From: Gammaproteobacteria bacterium
GTDB lineage: Bacteria; Pseudomonadota; Gammaproteobacteria; UBA6429; Thiohalophilaceae
Reading direction: 5' to 3'
Assembly (NCBI GenBank): GCA_016125505.1
Contig: WGLP01000003.1
Location: 186,001 to 250,000 of the forward strand
Length of the DNA stretch: 64,000 nt
The position numbers and the translations under genes are program-made. How positions within the stretch are numbered: the first letter of the stretch is position 1; every line of letters starts with the position of its first letter. This document shows, piece by piece, positions 55,249 through 63,549 of this stretch. The notes beneath the pieces were generated by a model. It was not told the origin of the DNA, did not search any database, and was given only the letters and a program-made list of their open reading frames with translations.

Positions 55249-55279
55249 CTCTTCCTACCCCCATATTTCACTGGACCAT

Positions 55280-55326
55280 AAAAAAGGGCGACACAAGCTG
55301 ACGTGTTCGATCAGCTTGTGTCGCCC
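55280..55326 (-). terminator. riboswitch-linked intrinsic terminator
   Basis: On the minus strand a 16-bp perfect stem (55326-55311 with 55301-55286), loop of nine bases, followed by six U and then AU. It directly follows the second glycine aptamer and its 5' arm touches the aptamer P1 region, so glycine binding could block its formation. It lies 31 bp before lipA2. Confidence 0.9.
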
Positions 55327-55505
55327 CTCTGTCCGGTCACCTGAGAGCTTGGCCCCTTCGGTGTCTGCCCCATAGCGTATGGGGTCAGCTCTCTCCAGAG
55401 ACAACGATCTTCGGGTGTGCGGTCCTTTTGCCTGAGCGATTCCGAGCGCGTTGCGCCTTCGGCGCCTGGTTTATCAACGAGGACAACCAGGTCTCTCCCC
55501 CACAC
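55324..55505 (-). promoter_or_regulatory. tandem glycine riboswitch controlling the gcv operon
   Basis: Two glycine aptamers on the minus strand. Aptamer 1 (about 55505-55415) begins GTGTGGGGGAGAGACC and has GCGCCGAAGGCGCAA and AATCGCTCAGGCAAAAGGACCGC. Aptamer 2 (about 55402-55327) begins TCTCTGGAGAGAGCTG and has CACCGAAGGGGC, CAAGCTCTCAGGTGACCGGACAGAGG. GCCGAAGG-like P3 loops and CTCAGGYNNNNGGACNG segments are hallmarks of this class. The following terminator suggests transcriptional ON control by glycine, as in other gcv operons. Downstream: lipA2, gcvT, gcvH, gcvPA, tpx, gcvPB. Confidence 0.93.
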
Positions 55506-55686
55506 TTCTCGTTGCGCCGCCAAGTTTACTGGGGCCTTTTGGGAATTGCCAGTCGAAGATTAGATGCTTTGAAATCAATAAGTTAATGGAAAATCGGATG
55601 TTTCTGGGTACAGGTATCCGAGTCTGATACCCGGCTATTCTGCCGCAGACCCGAGCCGCCTATATATATAAGTGGGCTGGCCGGCT

Positions 55687-56916
55687 TCAGCGGATCTCGT
55701 CCACCAGGCGCGAAATCGTAAGCCCTTGAATAATGATAGAAAATATTACAACCGCATAGGTGATCGCGAGGATCACGTCGCGCTCTGTCCCAAACGGGAG
55801 CGACAGGGCCAGGGCCACGGAGATCCCGCCACGCAGACCACCCCAGGTCATGACCTGGATGACCCCGGGGGTAAACTGGCGAAAGCGGGACATCGCCAGG
55901 ATCGGCAGGCCCACACTGACAAATCGCGCGAACAGGACCAGCGGCATGATAGCCAGGGCCGCGAGGAAGTACTCACTGCGAATGGCGAGGAGCAACACTT
56001 CCAGGCCGATGAGAACAAACAATACCGCATTGAGGATCTCATCGATCAACTCCCAGAAGGTATCCAGATGCGCCCGGGTCTTCTCCGACATCGCCAGCAT
56101 ACGGCCATGATTCCCGATGAACAGCCCAGCCACCACCACGGCCAGCGGACCGGAGATGTGCAGCGTATGCGCCAGGGCGTAGCCGCCCATCACCAGCGCC
56201 AGAGTAAGCAACACTTCCAGCTGATAATTGTCGACGTCCTTGAGCAGGTAATACACGCCGGCACCCAACGCGAGACCAAAGACAATCCCGCCAATGATCT
56301 CTTCCGCAAGTAACAGACTGATATCCGCGGTACTCATATCGCCGCCAGTGGCCAGGGCGTATAACACCAGAAACACCACCACACCCATGCCGTCGTTAAA
56401 CAAGGACTCGCCGCTGATCTTGGTCTCCAGCGACTTGGGCACGCGCGCCCGTTTGAGAATGCCGAGCACGGCAATTGGATCCGTCGGTGAAATCAGCGCC
56501 CCGAACAGCAGACAGTAAACAAACTCGAAATGGATATTCAGCGCACGCAACACCAGCCAGGACAGGCTGCCGATCAGAAACGTGGACATCAGCACACCGA
56601 CGGTGGCAAGGATGATAATGACGCCCTTCTGCTGGCGCAGGTCATTGAGATTGACATGCAGGGCGCCGGCAAACAGCAGAAAACTCAACATACCCTTCAT
56701 CAGGGTCTCGTGAAAATCGATGCTGCGCAGAACCTTGTTGGTATAAAAGATTAAATCGGTCCAGCCCAGCTTTCCCAGGAGCAGCAACACCACGGACATC
56801 AACAGCGAAATGATCATGATGCCGATAGTGTTGGGCAGACGCACGAAACGGTAGTTCAGATAACTGAACAGGGCCGCCAGGGTGATCAGCAACGCTGCTG
56901 TATTGAGTATGCCCAT
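55687..56916 (-). CDS. NhaP-type sodium/proton antiporter (CPA1)
   Basis: 409 residues, about 12 helices, no long cytoplasmic tail. ALISPTDPIAVLGILKRARVP contains the CPA1 ion-binding Asp (TDP), and SGESLFNDGMGVVVFLVL the second Asp (N-D). GGLRGGISVALAL is the conserved Arg region near the C-terminus. It exchanges Na+ (or K+) for H+ at the inner membrane, for pH and salt homeostasis. Its 3' end lies 161 bp before the glycine riboswitch; it shares strand with the gcv operon but an independent promoter is expected there. Confidence 0.92.
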   Translation of the reverse strand: MGILNTAALLITLAALFSYLNYRFVRLPNTIGIMIISLLMSVVLLLLGKLGWTDLIFYTNKVLRSIDFHETLMKGMLSFLLFAGALHVNLNDLRQQKGVIIILATVGVLMSTFLIGSLSWLVLRALNIHFEFVYCLLFGALISPTDPIAVLGILKRARVPKSLETKISGESLFNDGMGVVVFLVLYALATGGDMSTADISLLLAEEIIGGIVFGLALGAGVYYLLKDVDNYQLEVLLTLALVMGGYALAHTLHISGPLAVVVAGLFIGNHGRMLAMSEKTRAHLDTFWELIDEILNAVLFVLIGLEVLLLAIRSEYFLAALAIMPLVLFARFVSVGLPILAMSRFRQFTPGVIQVMTWGGLRGGISVALALSLPFGTERDVILAITYAVVIFSIIIQGLTISRLVDEIR

Positions 56917-57091
56917 GTATCCGGGTTCTTATGCAGTTGTTGGACGCAAAAGATACAGGAAAACCGGGGCTGGTGACAAAGCCTTATTCGGATGGAATGA
57001 GTGGTTTGTTTAACAGTTTTACAAAACATTTCGCCTTAGCGGCAAGACGACAGAAGAAACTAAAAAGGCCTACCAGCGAAAATAAATAACA

Positions 57092-58309
57092 CTAGCCAAT
57101 GCCTCTTGCCAGGGCAGGCAGGTCGCCCCGATTTCCCATGGCATGCTCGATAATTTCGTCTTTCACGATCGGCATACGGCCGACGATGCCCATACCTGTC
57201 GTACGCAGCCAGCGCAAGCCAGGTTGTTCGTTACCAAACAGGCGCTGGATCTGATCGACCATCACCAGCATGTTCAGGTTTTCGCTGCGACGCCAGCGTT
57301 CGTAGCGACGCAGGGTTTGCAGGGATGCGATCGAACGCCGTGCCTTCACGGCAGCGTGCAATACCTCGGCCAGGGCCGCAGCATCGAGCAGCCCGAGGTT
57401 CACGCCCTGCCCGGCGAGGGGGTGCATGGTGTGCGCCGCATCACCCACCAGGGCGATGCCTTCCTTGACGTACTGGTCCGCCATTAAAAAACGTAGCGGA
57501 TACATGGCGCGCGGACCGACCTCTTCAACATTGCCTAACCGCGCGGCAAAGGCCAGTGTCAGCTCTTGCGCAAACTCCGCGGAGGATAACTCACACAGAC
57601 GTTTGGCATTGTCCGGCTGCGTGGACCACACAATGGAGCTGTAACCGTCGCTCAGCGGTAAAAATGCCAGGGGGCCTTTATTCACGAAGCGTTGCCACGC
57701 CGTCGCCTGGTGCGGCTTCTCGGTCTTGACATAGGTCACCACCGCCGCGTGATCGTAGTCCCAGCCGCGCACCGCAATGTTTACCTGTTGCCGCAGCCAG
57801 GAGCGGCTGCCATCGGCACCGACCAGGAGTGTTGCCTCCAGCATCGCGCCGTTATCCAGTTGTAGCTGCCAACCGTTTTGTGTCTGCACAAGCTCGCGAC
57901 CACGCCGCCCGAAGACACAGTGCAGGTTTGCCTGCTGCGCGATCCCGTCGTACAGGCTGGCGGTGATCACGCTGTTTTCGATGATATGGCCCAGATAGGG
58001 CTCGCTGAGGTCCGCGCTATCGAAATGGATCTCCTTGCCCTGTGCCTCCCATACATGCATCTCACGGAACGGCGACACGCGCCGTGCCACCATCCCCTCC
58101 CACACCCCCAGCGTTTCAAACATCCGCTGAGAGGCACGGGTAATGGCGCTGACGCGCAGATCAAACAAGGTATCGCTAGGCGCAGTTTCCTGCGGCTGCG
58201 GCTCAATCAGGGCGACACGCAGGCGCGTGTGCGCCAGGGCACGGGCCAAGGTCGCGCCCACCATCCCGCCACCGATAATGGCAACATCGAATTGCTGCTG
58301 TTCGCTCAT
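57092..58309 (-). CDS. ubiI: FAD-dependent UbiH-family hydroxylase, probable UbiI (VisC)
   Basis: 405 residues from ATG 58309, whose ATGA overlaps the ubiH stop. FAD site FDVAIIGGGMVGATLARAL at the start, DLRVSAITRASQRMFETLGVW, middle LLVGADGSRSWLRQQ (the DG motif), and C-terminal GIALVGDAAHTMHPLAGQGVNLGLLDAAAL. Flavin monooxygenase of aerobic ubiquinone synthesis, probably the C5 hydroxylase by gene order (ygfB-pepP-ubiH-ubiI as in E. coli); UbiF-type C6 activity cannot be excluded from sequence alone. Translationally coupled to ubiH. Confidence 0.88.
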   Translation of the reverse strand: MSEQQQFDVAIIGGGMVGATLARALAHTRLRVALIEPQPQETAPSDTLFDLRVSAITRASQRMFETLGVWEGMVARRVSPFREMHVWEAQGKEIHFDSADLSEPYLGHIIENSVITASLYDGIAQQANLHCVFGRRGRELVQTQNGWQLQLDNGAMLEATLLVGADGSRSWLRQQVNIAVRGWDYDHAAVVTYVKTEKPHQATAWQRFVNKGPLAFLPLSDGYSSIVWSTQPDNAKRLCELSSAEFAQELTLAFAARLGNVEEVGPRAMYPLRFLMADQYVKEGIALVGDAAHTMHPLAGQGVNLGLLDAAALAEVLHAAVKARRSIASLQTLRRYERWRRSENLNMLVMVDQIQRLFGNEQPGLRWLRTTGMGIVGRMPIVKDEIIEHAMGNRGDLPALARGIG

Positions 58310-59553
58310 AGTCCCAGCCCTCTCGCCAACAGGGATGCCCTGCCGACATAACCCATGGCATGACGGGTCAGACGCTTGCGCAAAGGTGCAAAACATTCCA
58401 TCGCGAACAGACCCAGGTTACGCGCGACCACCAAGGGCGGAAAGTCGGTGGAGAACACGCGCACCAGCGAATCGGTAAACAGGGAGGTCTGGATCAGATC
58501 ACGCCGCCGCCACTGGGCATAGGCTTGCAGGCAACTCAAGTCACCAGGGTCCTGATTTGAACTCATGGCCGCCTGGATCACCTGCGCCAGGGCAGCCACA
58601 TCACGCAAACCGAGATTGAAGCCCTGGCCCGCGACCGGGTGCAAGATATGCGCGGCATTACCGATGAAGGCGAGGCGATGCCGCACATGTTCGCGTATCT
58701 GGGTATGGCCCAGCGCATAGGCATGGCGTTGTCCGATGCGAATAAAATTACCGACACGCGACCCCAGGTATTCGCGTAACTTGATCGCGACCTCATCGTC
58801 GCTGAGACTCATTACCGCCTCCACCTGTGCCGTGGGAACAGTCCAGACCAGTCCGTAACGGTGCGGTGTGTCATCCATACCGTTCAGGGGTAGCAGTGCC
58901 ATCGGACCATTACTGGTGAAACGTTCGTAGGCAATGTTGTGATGCGGACGATCGCAGGCGATATTGGCTATCACGGCGGATTGTCTGTAATCCCAGTGGC
59001 GCTGTTCCACACCGAGGTGCTGGCGTACAAAGGAATGGGTGCCGTCGGCGGCCACCACCAGTTTCGTCCGCAGTGCAAACGGCTGGCCTTTATGCTCGCC
59101 GTGCAGTTCGGCGTAACGACTGCCCAAAGACATCGAGCGCAATTCCGCAGGCGTCAATACCTGCACATGTGCGAGCGCCTGCAGTCCCTGATACAAGACC
59201 TGCCCCAGCAATCGATTCTCGACGACATACCCCAGGGCATCGACCTGTTGTTCGCTGGCTTGCAGGTGCGTGATCCCGGCATGGCCGCGATCGGAGATGT
59301 GAATGGTTTTGATTGGCGTGACACCCTGCGTCTGCAAGGCTGGCCACAACGTCAGGCCTTCGAAAATCTGGCGGCTGCTGTAGGATAAGGCGATGGTGCG
59401 GGCATCGAAACTGGGCGGCAGGCTCTTCGCGTAATCCTGGGCTTCAATCAGGACAACTCGCGGTGCCGGCGTCATCCGGCCGAGGGCAATGGCCAGGCTG
59501 ATCCCGACCATGCCCCCGCCCACAATCGCGATGTCGTAGACGGAATCGTCCAT
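58306..59553 (-). CDS. ubiH: 2-octaprenyl-6-methoxyphenol hydroxylase UbiH
   Basis: 415 residues. FAD site YDIAIVGGGMVGISLAIAL, SFDARTIALSYSSRQIFEGLTLW (the UbiH form of the substrate region), LVVAADGTHSFVRQHL and LAFIGNAAHILHPVAGQGFNLGLRDVAALA; the usual GD is GN in the last motif. Adds the C1 hydroxyl to the ubiquinone ring. Start ATG 59553, two bases after the pepP stop at 59556; ubiI overlaps its end. Homologous to its neighbour, so the pair is an old duplication. Confidence 0.92.
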   Translation of the reverse strand: MDDSVYDIAIVGGGMVGISLAIALGRMTPAPRVVLIEAQDYAKSLPPSFDARTIALSYSSRQIFEGLTLWPALQTQGVTPIKTIHISDRGHAGITHLQASEQQVDALGYVVENRLLGQVLYQGLQALAHVQVLTPAELRSMSLGSRYAELHGEHKGQPFALRTKLVVAADGTHSFVRQHLGVEQRHWDYRQSAVIANIACDRPHHNIAYERFTSNGPMALLPLNGMDDTPHRYGLVWTVPTAQVEAVMSLSDDEVAIKLREYLGSRVGNFIRIGQRHAYALGHTQIREHVRHRLAFIGNAAHILHPVAGQGFNLGLRDVAALAQVIQAAMSSNQDPGDLSCLQAYAQWRRRDLIQTSLFTDSLVRVFSTDFPPLVVARNLGLFAMECFAPLRKRLTRHAMGYVGRASLLARGLGL

Positions 59554-59555
59554 GC

Positions 59556-60863
59556 TTAACCTGCCATCAATGCCTCAACGTCATCCGGCGACTTGGGAAC
59601 GCCACTGGTCAATACTTCGCAACCGGTTTTGGTCACCAGGACATCATCCTCGATCCGAATGCCAATGTTCCACCATTTTTTTGCCAGGCGTTTGTGCGTG
59701 GCCGGCAGATATAGACCGGGCTCGACGGTCAGCACCATGCCCGGCTCGAACACACGCCACTCATCTGCGACTTTGTAATCGCCGACATCGTGCACGTCCA
59801 TGCCCAGCCAGTGGCCGGTGCGGTGCATATAGTAGGGCTTATAACTCTCATTCTTGATTGCCGTCTTTTTCGTGCCTTTCAGGATACCCAGCTTGAGCAG
59901 ACCGTCGGTGAGCACCTCCACCGCCGCCTCATGCGGTTCGTTCCAGTGTTTGCCGGGGCGGACCTGTTCGATGGCGGCATGCTGCGCCTCCAGCACCAGT
60001 TCATACACAGCGCGCTGGGCCGTGCTGTATTTACCGTTAACCGGAAAGGTGCGGGTAATATCGGAGGCGTAATACTCGTATTCCGCGCCAGCATCAATCA
60101 ACAGCAGGTCACCGTCTTTGAGTACGGCATTATTATCGGTGTAGTGCAGGGTACAACCATTGGCACCGCCACCAACGATAGAGTTGTATGCGGGAAACCT
60201 TGCTCCTTGTTGCATGAAACTGTGCATCAGGGTGGCTTCAATCTCGTATTCCTTCATGCCGGGTTTGCAGGCCTGCATGGCGGCACAGTGCGCGCGTGCG
60301 GAGATCCTGGCCGCGGTTTGCATGGCCTTGATCTCCTTGCCGCTCTTGATCAGACGCATGTCATGCAACAAATGATCGAGGGAGACGAATTCCCCCGGGG
60401 TGTGAATACCGGCACGCGATTGCTTGCGCAGGCTGTTGACCCAGCCGATCAGGCGTTGATCGAAATCGGGATGCGTCCCCATGGTGTAATAGACACGCTG
60501 TTTGTTCTCCAGCATGCCGGGCAGAATGTCGTCGATATCGTCGATAGGAAACGAATCATCGGCACCGTAATCCGCCACCGCCCCTTCCTGTCCCGCCATC
60601 TTGCCGGTCCAGGTTTCCATATCCGGGTTACGCTCCCGGCAGAACAACACGTACTCGCCATGCTTGCGCCCGGGGATCAGCACTGCCACTGCCTCGGGTT
60701 CGGGAAACCCGGTCAAATAATAAAAGTCGCTGTCCGGGCGGTAATGATACTCGGAGTCGCGATTGCGCAGGCGCATCGGCGCCGCCGGCAGAATGGCCAC
60801 CCCGCTGTCGCCCATGAGCTGCATCAGGTGTTTACGACGATGTGCAAATTCCTGTTTGTTCAT
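59556..60863 (-). CDS. pepP: Xaa-Pro aminopeptidase PepP
   Basis: 435 residues, normal length. Removes the N-terminal residue before proline. N-terminal domain (about 1-170: RRKHLMQLMGDSGVAILPAAPMRLRNRDSEY) and pita-bread metal domain: LLLIDAGAEYEYYASDITRTFP (two Asp ligands), YYMHRTGHWLGMDVHDVGDY (His ligand), VLTVEPGLY (Glu) and IGIRIEDDVLVT (Glu). Second gene of ygfB-pepP-ubiH-ubiI; 25 bp follow ygfB. Confidence 0.96.
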   Translation of the reverse strand: MNKQEFAHRRKHLMQLMGDSGVAILPAAPMRLRNRDSEYHYRPDSDFYYLTGFPEPEAVAVLIPGRKHGEYVLFCRERNPDMETWTGKMAGQEGAVADYGADDSFPIDDIDDILPGMLENKQRVYYTMGTHPDFDQRLIGWVNSLRKQSRAGIHTPGEFVSLDHLLHDMRLIKSGKEIKAMQTAARISARAHCAAMQACKPGMKEYEIEATLMHSFMQQGARFPAYNSIVGGGANGCTLHYTDNNAVLKDGDLLLIDAGAEYEYYASDITRTFPVNGKYSTAQRAVYELVLEAQHAAIEQVRPGKHWNEPHEAAVEVLTDGLLKLGILKGTKKTAIKNESYKPYYMHRTGHWLGMDVHDVGDYKVADEWRVFEPGMVLTVEPGLYLPATHKRLAKKWWNIGIRIEDDVLVTKTGCEVLTSGVPKSPDDVEALMAG

Positions 60864-60888
60864 ATCAGCAGACGAATAATCAATTTAA

Positions 60889-61461
60889 TTAATGGACAAG
60901 TTTCGATGCATTGGCGCCTTTACCGGCGCGCAGGGTTTCGCAAAACAGCATGACCCCGACCCGCAAGTATTCGACTAATTCCGCGTAAGACTGTTCCTCT
61001 TCCTCGTTATCCTCCAGGGCCTCCGAGGAGACCTGGCTGATTTCAGTGATATCGGTGAGGATCTCCGCCAGCTCGCCGCTGAACTGTGCCGCATCCCCGC
61101 CGCTATAGCGCAGACCGAGCAAAAACCCCTGGCACCAGTGGCTCAGGGCATCCGTGCGCACAAAAATGGATTCATCATCGTCCGGCATCAGCAGGGCGTA
61201 ATCAAAATTACCCTGGCCGAGCTGTTCCAGCGTATCCTGGTAAAGCGCCACGATCAGTTGTTTCGCTTCGCTGGCCAGGGCATTGCCTTCCGCAACACCG
61301 GTTTCAATTTCGGGAAAATGCACCGGCAGCCAGCTCGTTAAGCCGTCTTCACCGCTCAGGCAGATCACGGCACTGATGGCGCCCTGACACTCGGCGGCAT
61401 CAACGGCAATATTCAGGCGCTCCAGGGCCTGGGACAATTGCTGATAATCGACGTCGCTCAT
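60889..61461 (-). CDS. ygfB: UPF0149 family protein YgfB
   Basis: 190 residues from ATG 61461 (MSDVDYQQLSQAL), the family's usual start and length; an upstream in-frame extension would run across the divergent promoter region. All-helical UPF0149 pattern: WCQGFLLGLRYS, EILTDITEISQ, EEEEQSYAELVEYLRVGVMLF. YgfB relatives in Pseudomonas influence ampDh3 and beta-lactam tolerance through AlpA, a regulatory role that may not extend here. First gene of the operon, divergent from the zapB-like gene. Confidence 0.93.
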   Translation of the reverse strand: MSDVDYQQLSQALERLNIAVDAAECQGAISAVICLSGEDGLTSWLPVHFPEIETGVAEGNALASEAKQLIVALYQDTLEQLGQGNFDYALLMPDDDESIFVRTDALSHWCQGFLLGLRYSGGDAAQFSGELAEILTDITEISQVSSEALEDNEEEEQSYAELVEYLRVGVMLFCETLRAGKGANASKLVH

Positions 61462-61635
61462 GAAATTCTTTAACAGGGATGGGTTGCTACAGTGCCGGAT
61501 ATTGAGCAGCTCGGTAGATGTAAAAAGGGTTTTGAGTATAGCATGTCGCGGATCGGGGTACATGCCGTTGACCGGATCAGCGGTGCGCTCTATATTGATT
61601 AGCAAGTTCAGCCGGGGAATGAACTGGAGAGCCAT

Positions 61636-61833
61636 TTGGATATCAAAAAACTCGAAGAACGCGTTGATGAGCTGATCTCAACCGTAGAACGGCTTCGCAG
61701 CGAAAACAAAACCCTGCGCCAGAGCCAGACCCACCTCGTTGCCGAACGCGACAAGCTCATCACCAAAACCGAGCAGGCGCGCCAGCGCGTGGAATCCATG
61801 ATCGAACGATTAAAGGCTATGGACAATGAGTAA
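61636..61833 (+). CDS. short coiled-coil protein (TIGR02449 / ZapB-like)
   Basis: 65 residues, TTG start at 61636 after CTGGAGAGCC. One continuous coiled coil: LEERVDELISTVERLRSENKTLRQ, LVAERDKLITKTEQARQRVESMIERLKAMDNE, with Leu/Ile at a and d positions. Occurs directly before zapA in many gammaproteobacteria and is thought to be a ZapB-like partner in Z-ring bundling; direct evidence for this subfamily is limited. Its end overlaps zapA by 8 bp. Confidence 0.88.
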   Translation: MDIKKLEERVDELISTVERLRSENKTLRQSQTHLVAERDKLITKTEQARQRVESMIERLKAMDNE

Positions 61834-62149
61834 AGACGCCCCCAATGCTGTTTCCATCACCATCCTGGGCAAGGAATATCTGGTCGCCTGCCAGGAAGAT
61901 GAAAAATCCAAATTACTGTCGTCGGCCAGCTACCTCGACAGGAAAATGCGCGAAATTCGCGATCATGGCAAGGTCATCGGCACGGATCGCATTGCGGTCA
62001 TGGCGGCCCTGAATATCGCCCACGAACTGCTGCACGATAAGGGCGACGTGGTCACGGCCAATCCCGAAGTCGAGGGCCGTATTCGTTCCATTCAGGAAAA
62101 AATCGAAGAGGCGCTGTATCGCAGCCGCCAATTGGAACTCGAAGCCTGA
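61826..62149 (+). CDS. zapA: cell division protein ZapA
   Basis: 107 residues. Widely conserved FtsZ-ring stabiliser: VSITILGKEYLVACQEDEKSKLLSSASYLDRKMREIR globular part, then RIAVMAALNIAHELL and a coiled-coil tail RIRSIQEKIEEALYRSRQLELEA that makes the tetramer. It overlaps the ZapB-like gene by 8 bp, and the 6S RNA gene begins 92 bp after its stop, the standard gammaproteobacterial order. Confidence 0.95.
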   Translation: MSKDAPNAVSITILGKEYLVACQEDEKSKLLSSASYLDRKMREIRDHGKVIGTDRIAVMAALNIAHELLHDKGDVVTANPEVEGRIRSIQEKIEEALYRSRQLELEA

Positions 62150-62241
62150 GCGTGTGTTTTTTTTGCAACAACTGACCGTCGTCAAGCTATCCACATTAAC
62201 TTCTTGCCAAGCCCGCCCGTTTTCACTTAGTCTGAACAACG

Positions 62242-62425
62242 TATCCCCTGCGGTATACGTGAGTCGACTGGGATATTCTTGAGCCTTAAATTAATCCCTC
62301 GGGAGCAAAAACCCTGGCGTCGTGTGCATGTCCGCCCCGTAGCGGAAAGCCTAACATTCCAGTGCTGCTCCCACCTTGAACCCTAGGTTCAAGAAACAAG
62401 TTGCCACGGTACTCGCGGGGGATAC
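62242..62425 (+). ncRNA. ssrS: 6S RNA
   Basis: 184 nt, the E. coli length, between zapA and ygfA as in other gammaproteobacteria. The ends pair: GTATCCCCTGCG (62242-62253) with CGCGGGGGATAC (62414-62425). The closing side contains ACCTTGAACCCTAGGTTCAAG, close to the corresponding E. coli hairpin, and the large central bubble mimicking an open promoter lies about 62290-62330. A weak promoter (TTGCCA at 62204, TAGTCT at 62229) sits just upstream. It binds sigma-70 RNA polymerase and lowers housekeeping transcription in stationary phase. Confidence 0.92.
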
Positions 62426-62473
62426 ACCCCCTTCACGATCTCAAAACAATAAAAATCTGGTACATCGAACTGC

Positions 62474-63082
62474 ATGGAAGACCGCCAGTCACTGCGTAGC
62501 AACATTCGCAAACGCCGCGCCCAGCAGGAACCTGCCTGGTGTGAGACGAATTCCAGGCTTATCAGCCAGCACCTGGCGGCCAGTCACGTTTATCAACGCG
62601 CGCAACGCATCGCGTTTTATCTTGCCCAGGGCAACGAGGCCGATCTTGGCCTGTTGCTGCAAAACGCCTGGGCTGCACACAAAGAGGTCTACCTTCCGAT
62701 CCTGGGTCTGCGCTACAGCGGACAGTTGTGGTTTGTGCCCTGTGCCGAAGATACCCCTTTATATAAGAACCGGTTCGGGATCGATGAGCCGGTGCATGCG
62801 CCGCACACGCGCCGCACCAAATTGCGTAATCTTGACCTGATCCTGATGCCGCTGGTGGCCTTCGATCAGCGCGGCAACCGTTTAGGTATGGGTGGCGGCT
62901 TCTACGATAAAACGCTCGCCAGCCTGCAGACCACCAGTCATCATTGGTCTCGCCCTAAACGTATCGGCATTGCATATGCATTTCAGGGTGTCGAGGCACT
63001 CCAGGGCCAGACATGGGATGTCCCGCTGGATGCCATTGTCACCGAACAGGGTCTGCATTGGTTTACAAGAGGTACAGAATGA
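62474..63082 (+). CDS. ygfA: 5-formyltetrahydrofolate cyclo-ligase
   Basis: 202 residues. ATP-dependent conversion of 5-formyl-THF to methenyl-THF, rescuing the dead-end folate made by SHMT. Seen: the N-terminal RSNIRKRRAQ basic helix, IAFYLAQGNEADLGLLL, LYKNRFGIDEP, the signature LILMPLVAFDQRGNRLGMGGGFYDKTL and C-terminal WDVPLDAIVTE. Follows 6S RNA by 48 bp and is probably made from read-through of ssrS as in E. coli. The EVE gene starts inside its stop codon (ATGA). Confidence 0.95.
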   Translation: MEDRQSLRSNIRKRRAQQEPAWCETNSRLISQHLAASHVYQRAQRIAFYLAQGNEADLGLLLQNAWAAHKEVYLPILGLRYSGQLWFVPCAEDTPLYKNRFGIDEPVHAPHTRRTKLRNLDLILMPLVAFDQRGNRLGMGGGFYDKTLASLQTTSHHWSRPKRIGIAYAFQGVEALQGQTWDVPLDAIVTEQGLHWFTRGTE

Positions 63083-63549
63083 AATACTGGATTATGAAAT
63101 CGGAACCGGATGTCTTCGGTATTGATGATCTGGCCAAACGGCCGCGTAAAACCGAACACTGGGACGGTATTCGCAATTACCAGGTGCGCAACATGCTGCG
63201 GGACGACATGCAAAAGGGCGACGAGGCCTTTTTTTATCACTCCAGCTGTAAAGAACCCGGCATTGCCGGCATCATTCGCATCGTTAAGGCCGCTTACCCC
63301 GACCACACCGCCTTCGATCCGGAGAGTAAGTACCATGATCCCAAGTCGGATCCGGCAAATCCACGCTGGCTAATGGTCGATGTCCAGTTAGTTCGCAAAT
63401 TTGCGCGCGTAATCGGGTTGCCGGAGCTCCGATCGCACCCTGCATTGGCCGATCTGCTGATATTACGTCGCGGAAATCGCCTGTCGATCACGCCGATCAG
63501 CAAAAAACACTGGGACTACATCCTCAGACTCGAGGCAAAATCTTCCTGA
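63079..63549 (+). CDS. EVE-domain (PUA-like) protein
   Basis: 156 residues from ATG 63079, overlapping the ygfA stop (ATGA). EVE domain: YWIMKSEPDVFGIDDL, HWDGIRNYQVRNMLRDDMQKGDEAFFYHSSCKEPGIAGI, DPESKYHDPKS, PRWLMVDVQLV. Residues K/S in the first string and W-x-G-I-R-N-Y-Q line the pocket that, in characterised relatives, reads modified bases in DNA or RNA. Function of this housekeeping branch (thymocyte nuclear protein 1-like) is not established. Last clear gene of the window. Confidence 0.93.
   Translation: MKYWIMKSEPDVFGIDDLAKRPRKTEHWDGIRNYQVRNMLRDDMQKGDEAFFYHSSCKEPGIAGIIRIVKAAYPDHTAFDPESKYHDPKSDPANPRWLMVDVQLVRKFARVIGLPELRSHPALADLLILRRGNRLSITPISKKHWDYILRLEAKSS

Noticed and set aside
59790..60953. 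387-codon plus-strand ORF opposite pepP
   Set aside because: pepP has all metal ligands on the other strand; this frame shows no domain and arises from high G+C.
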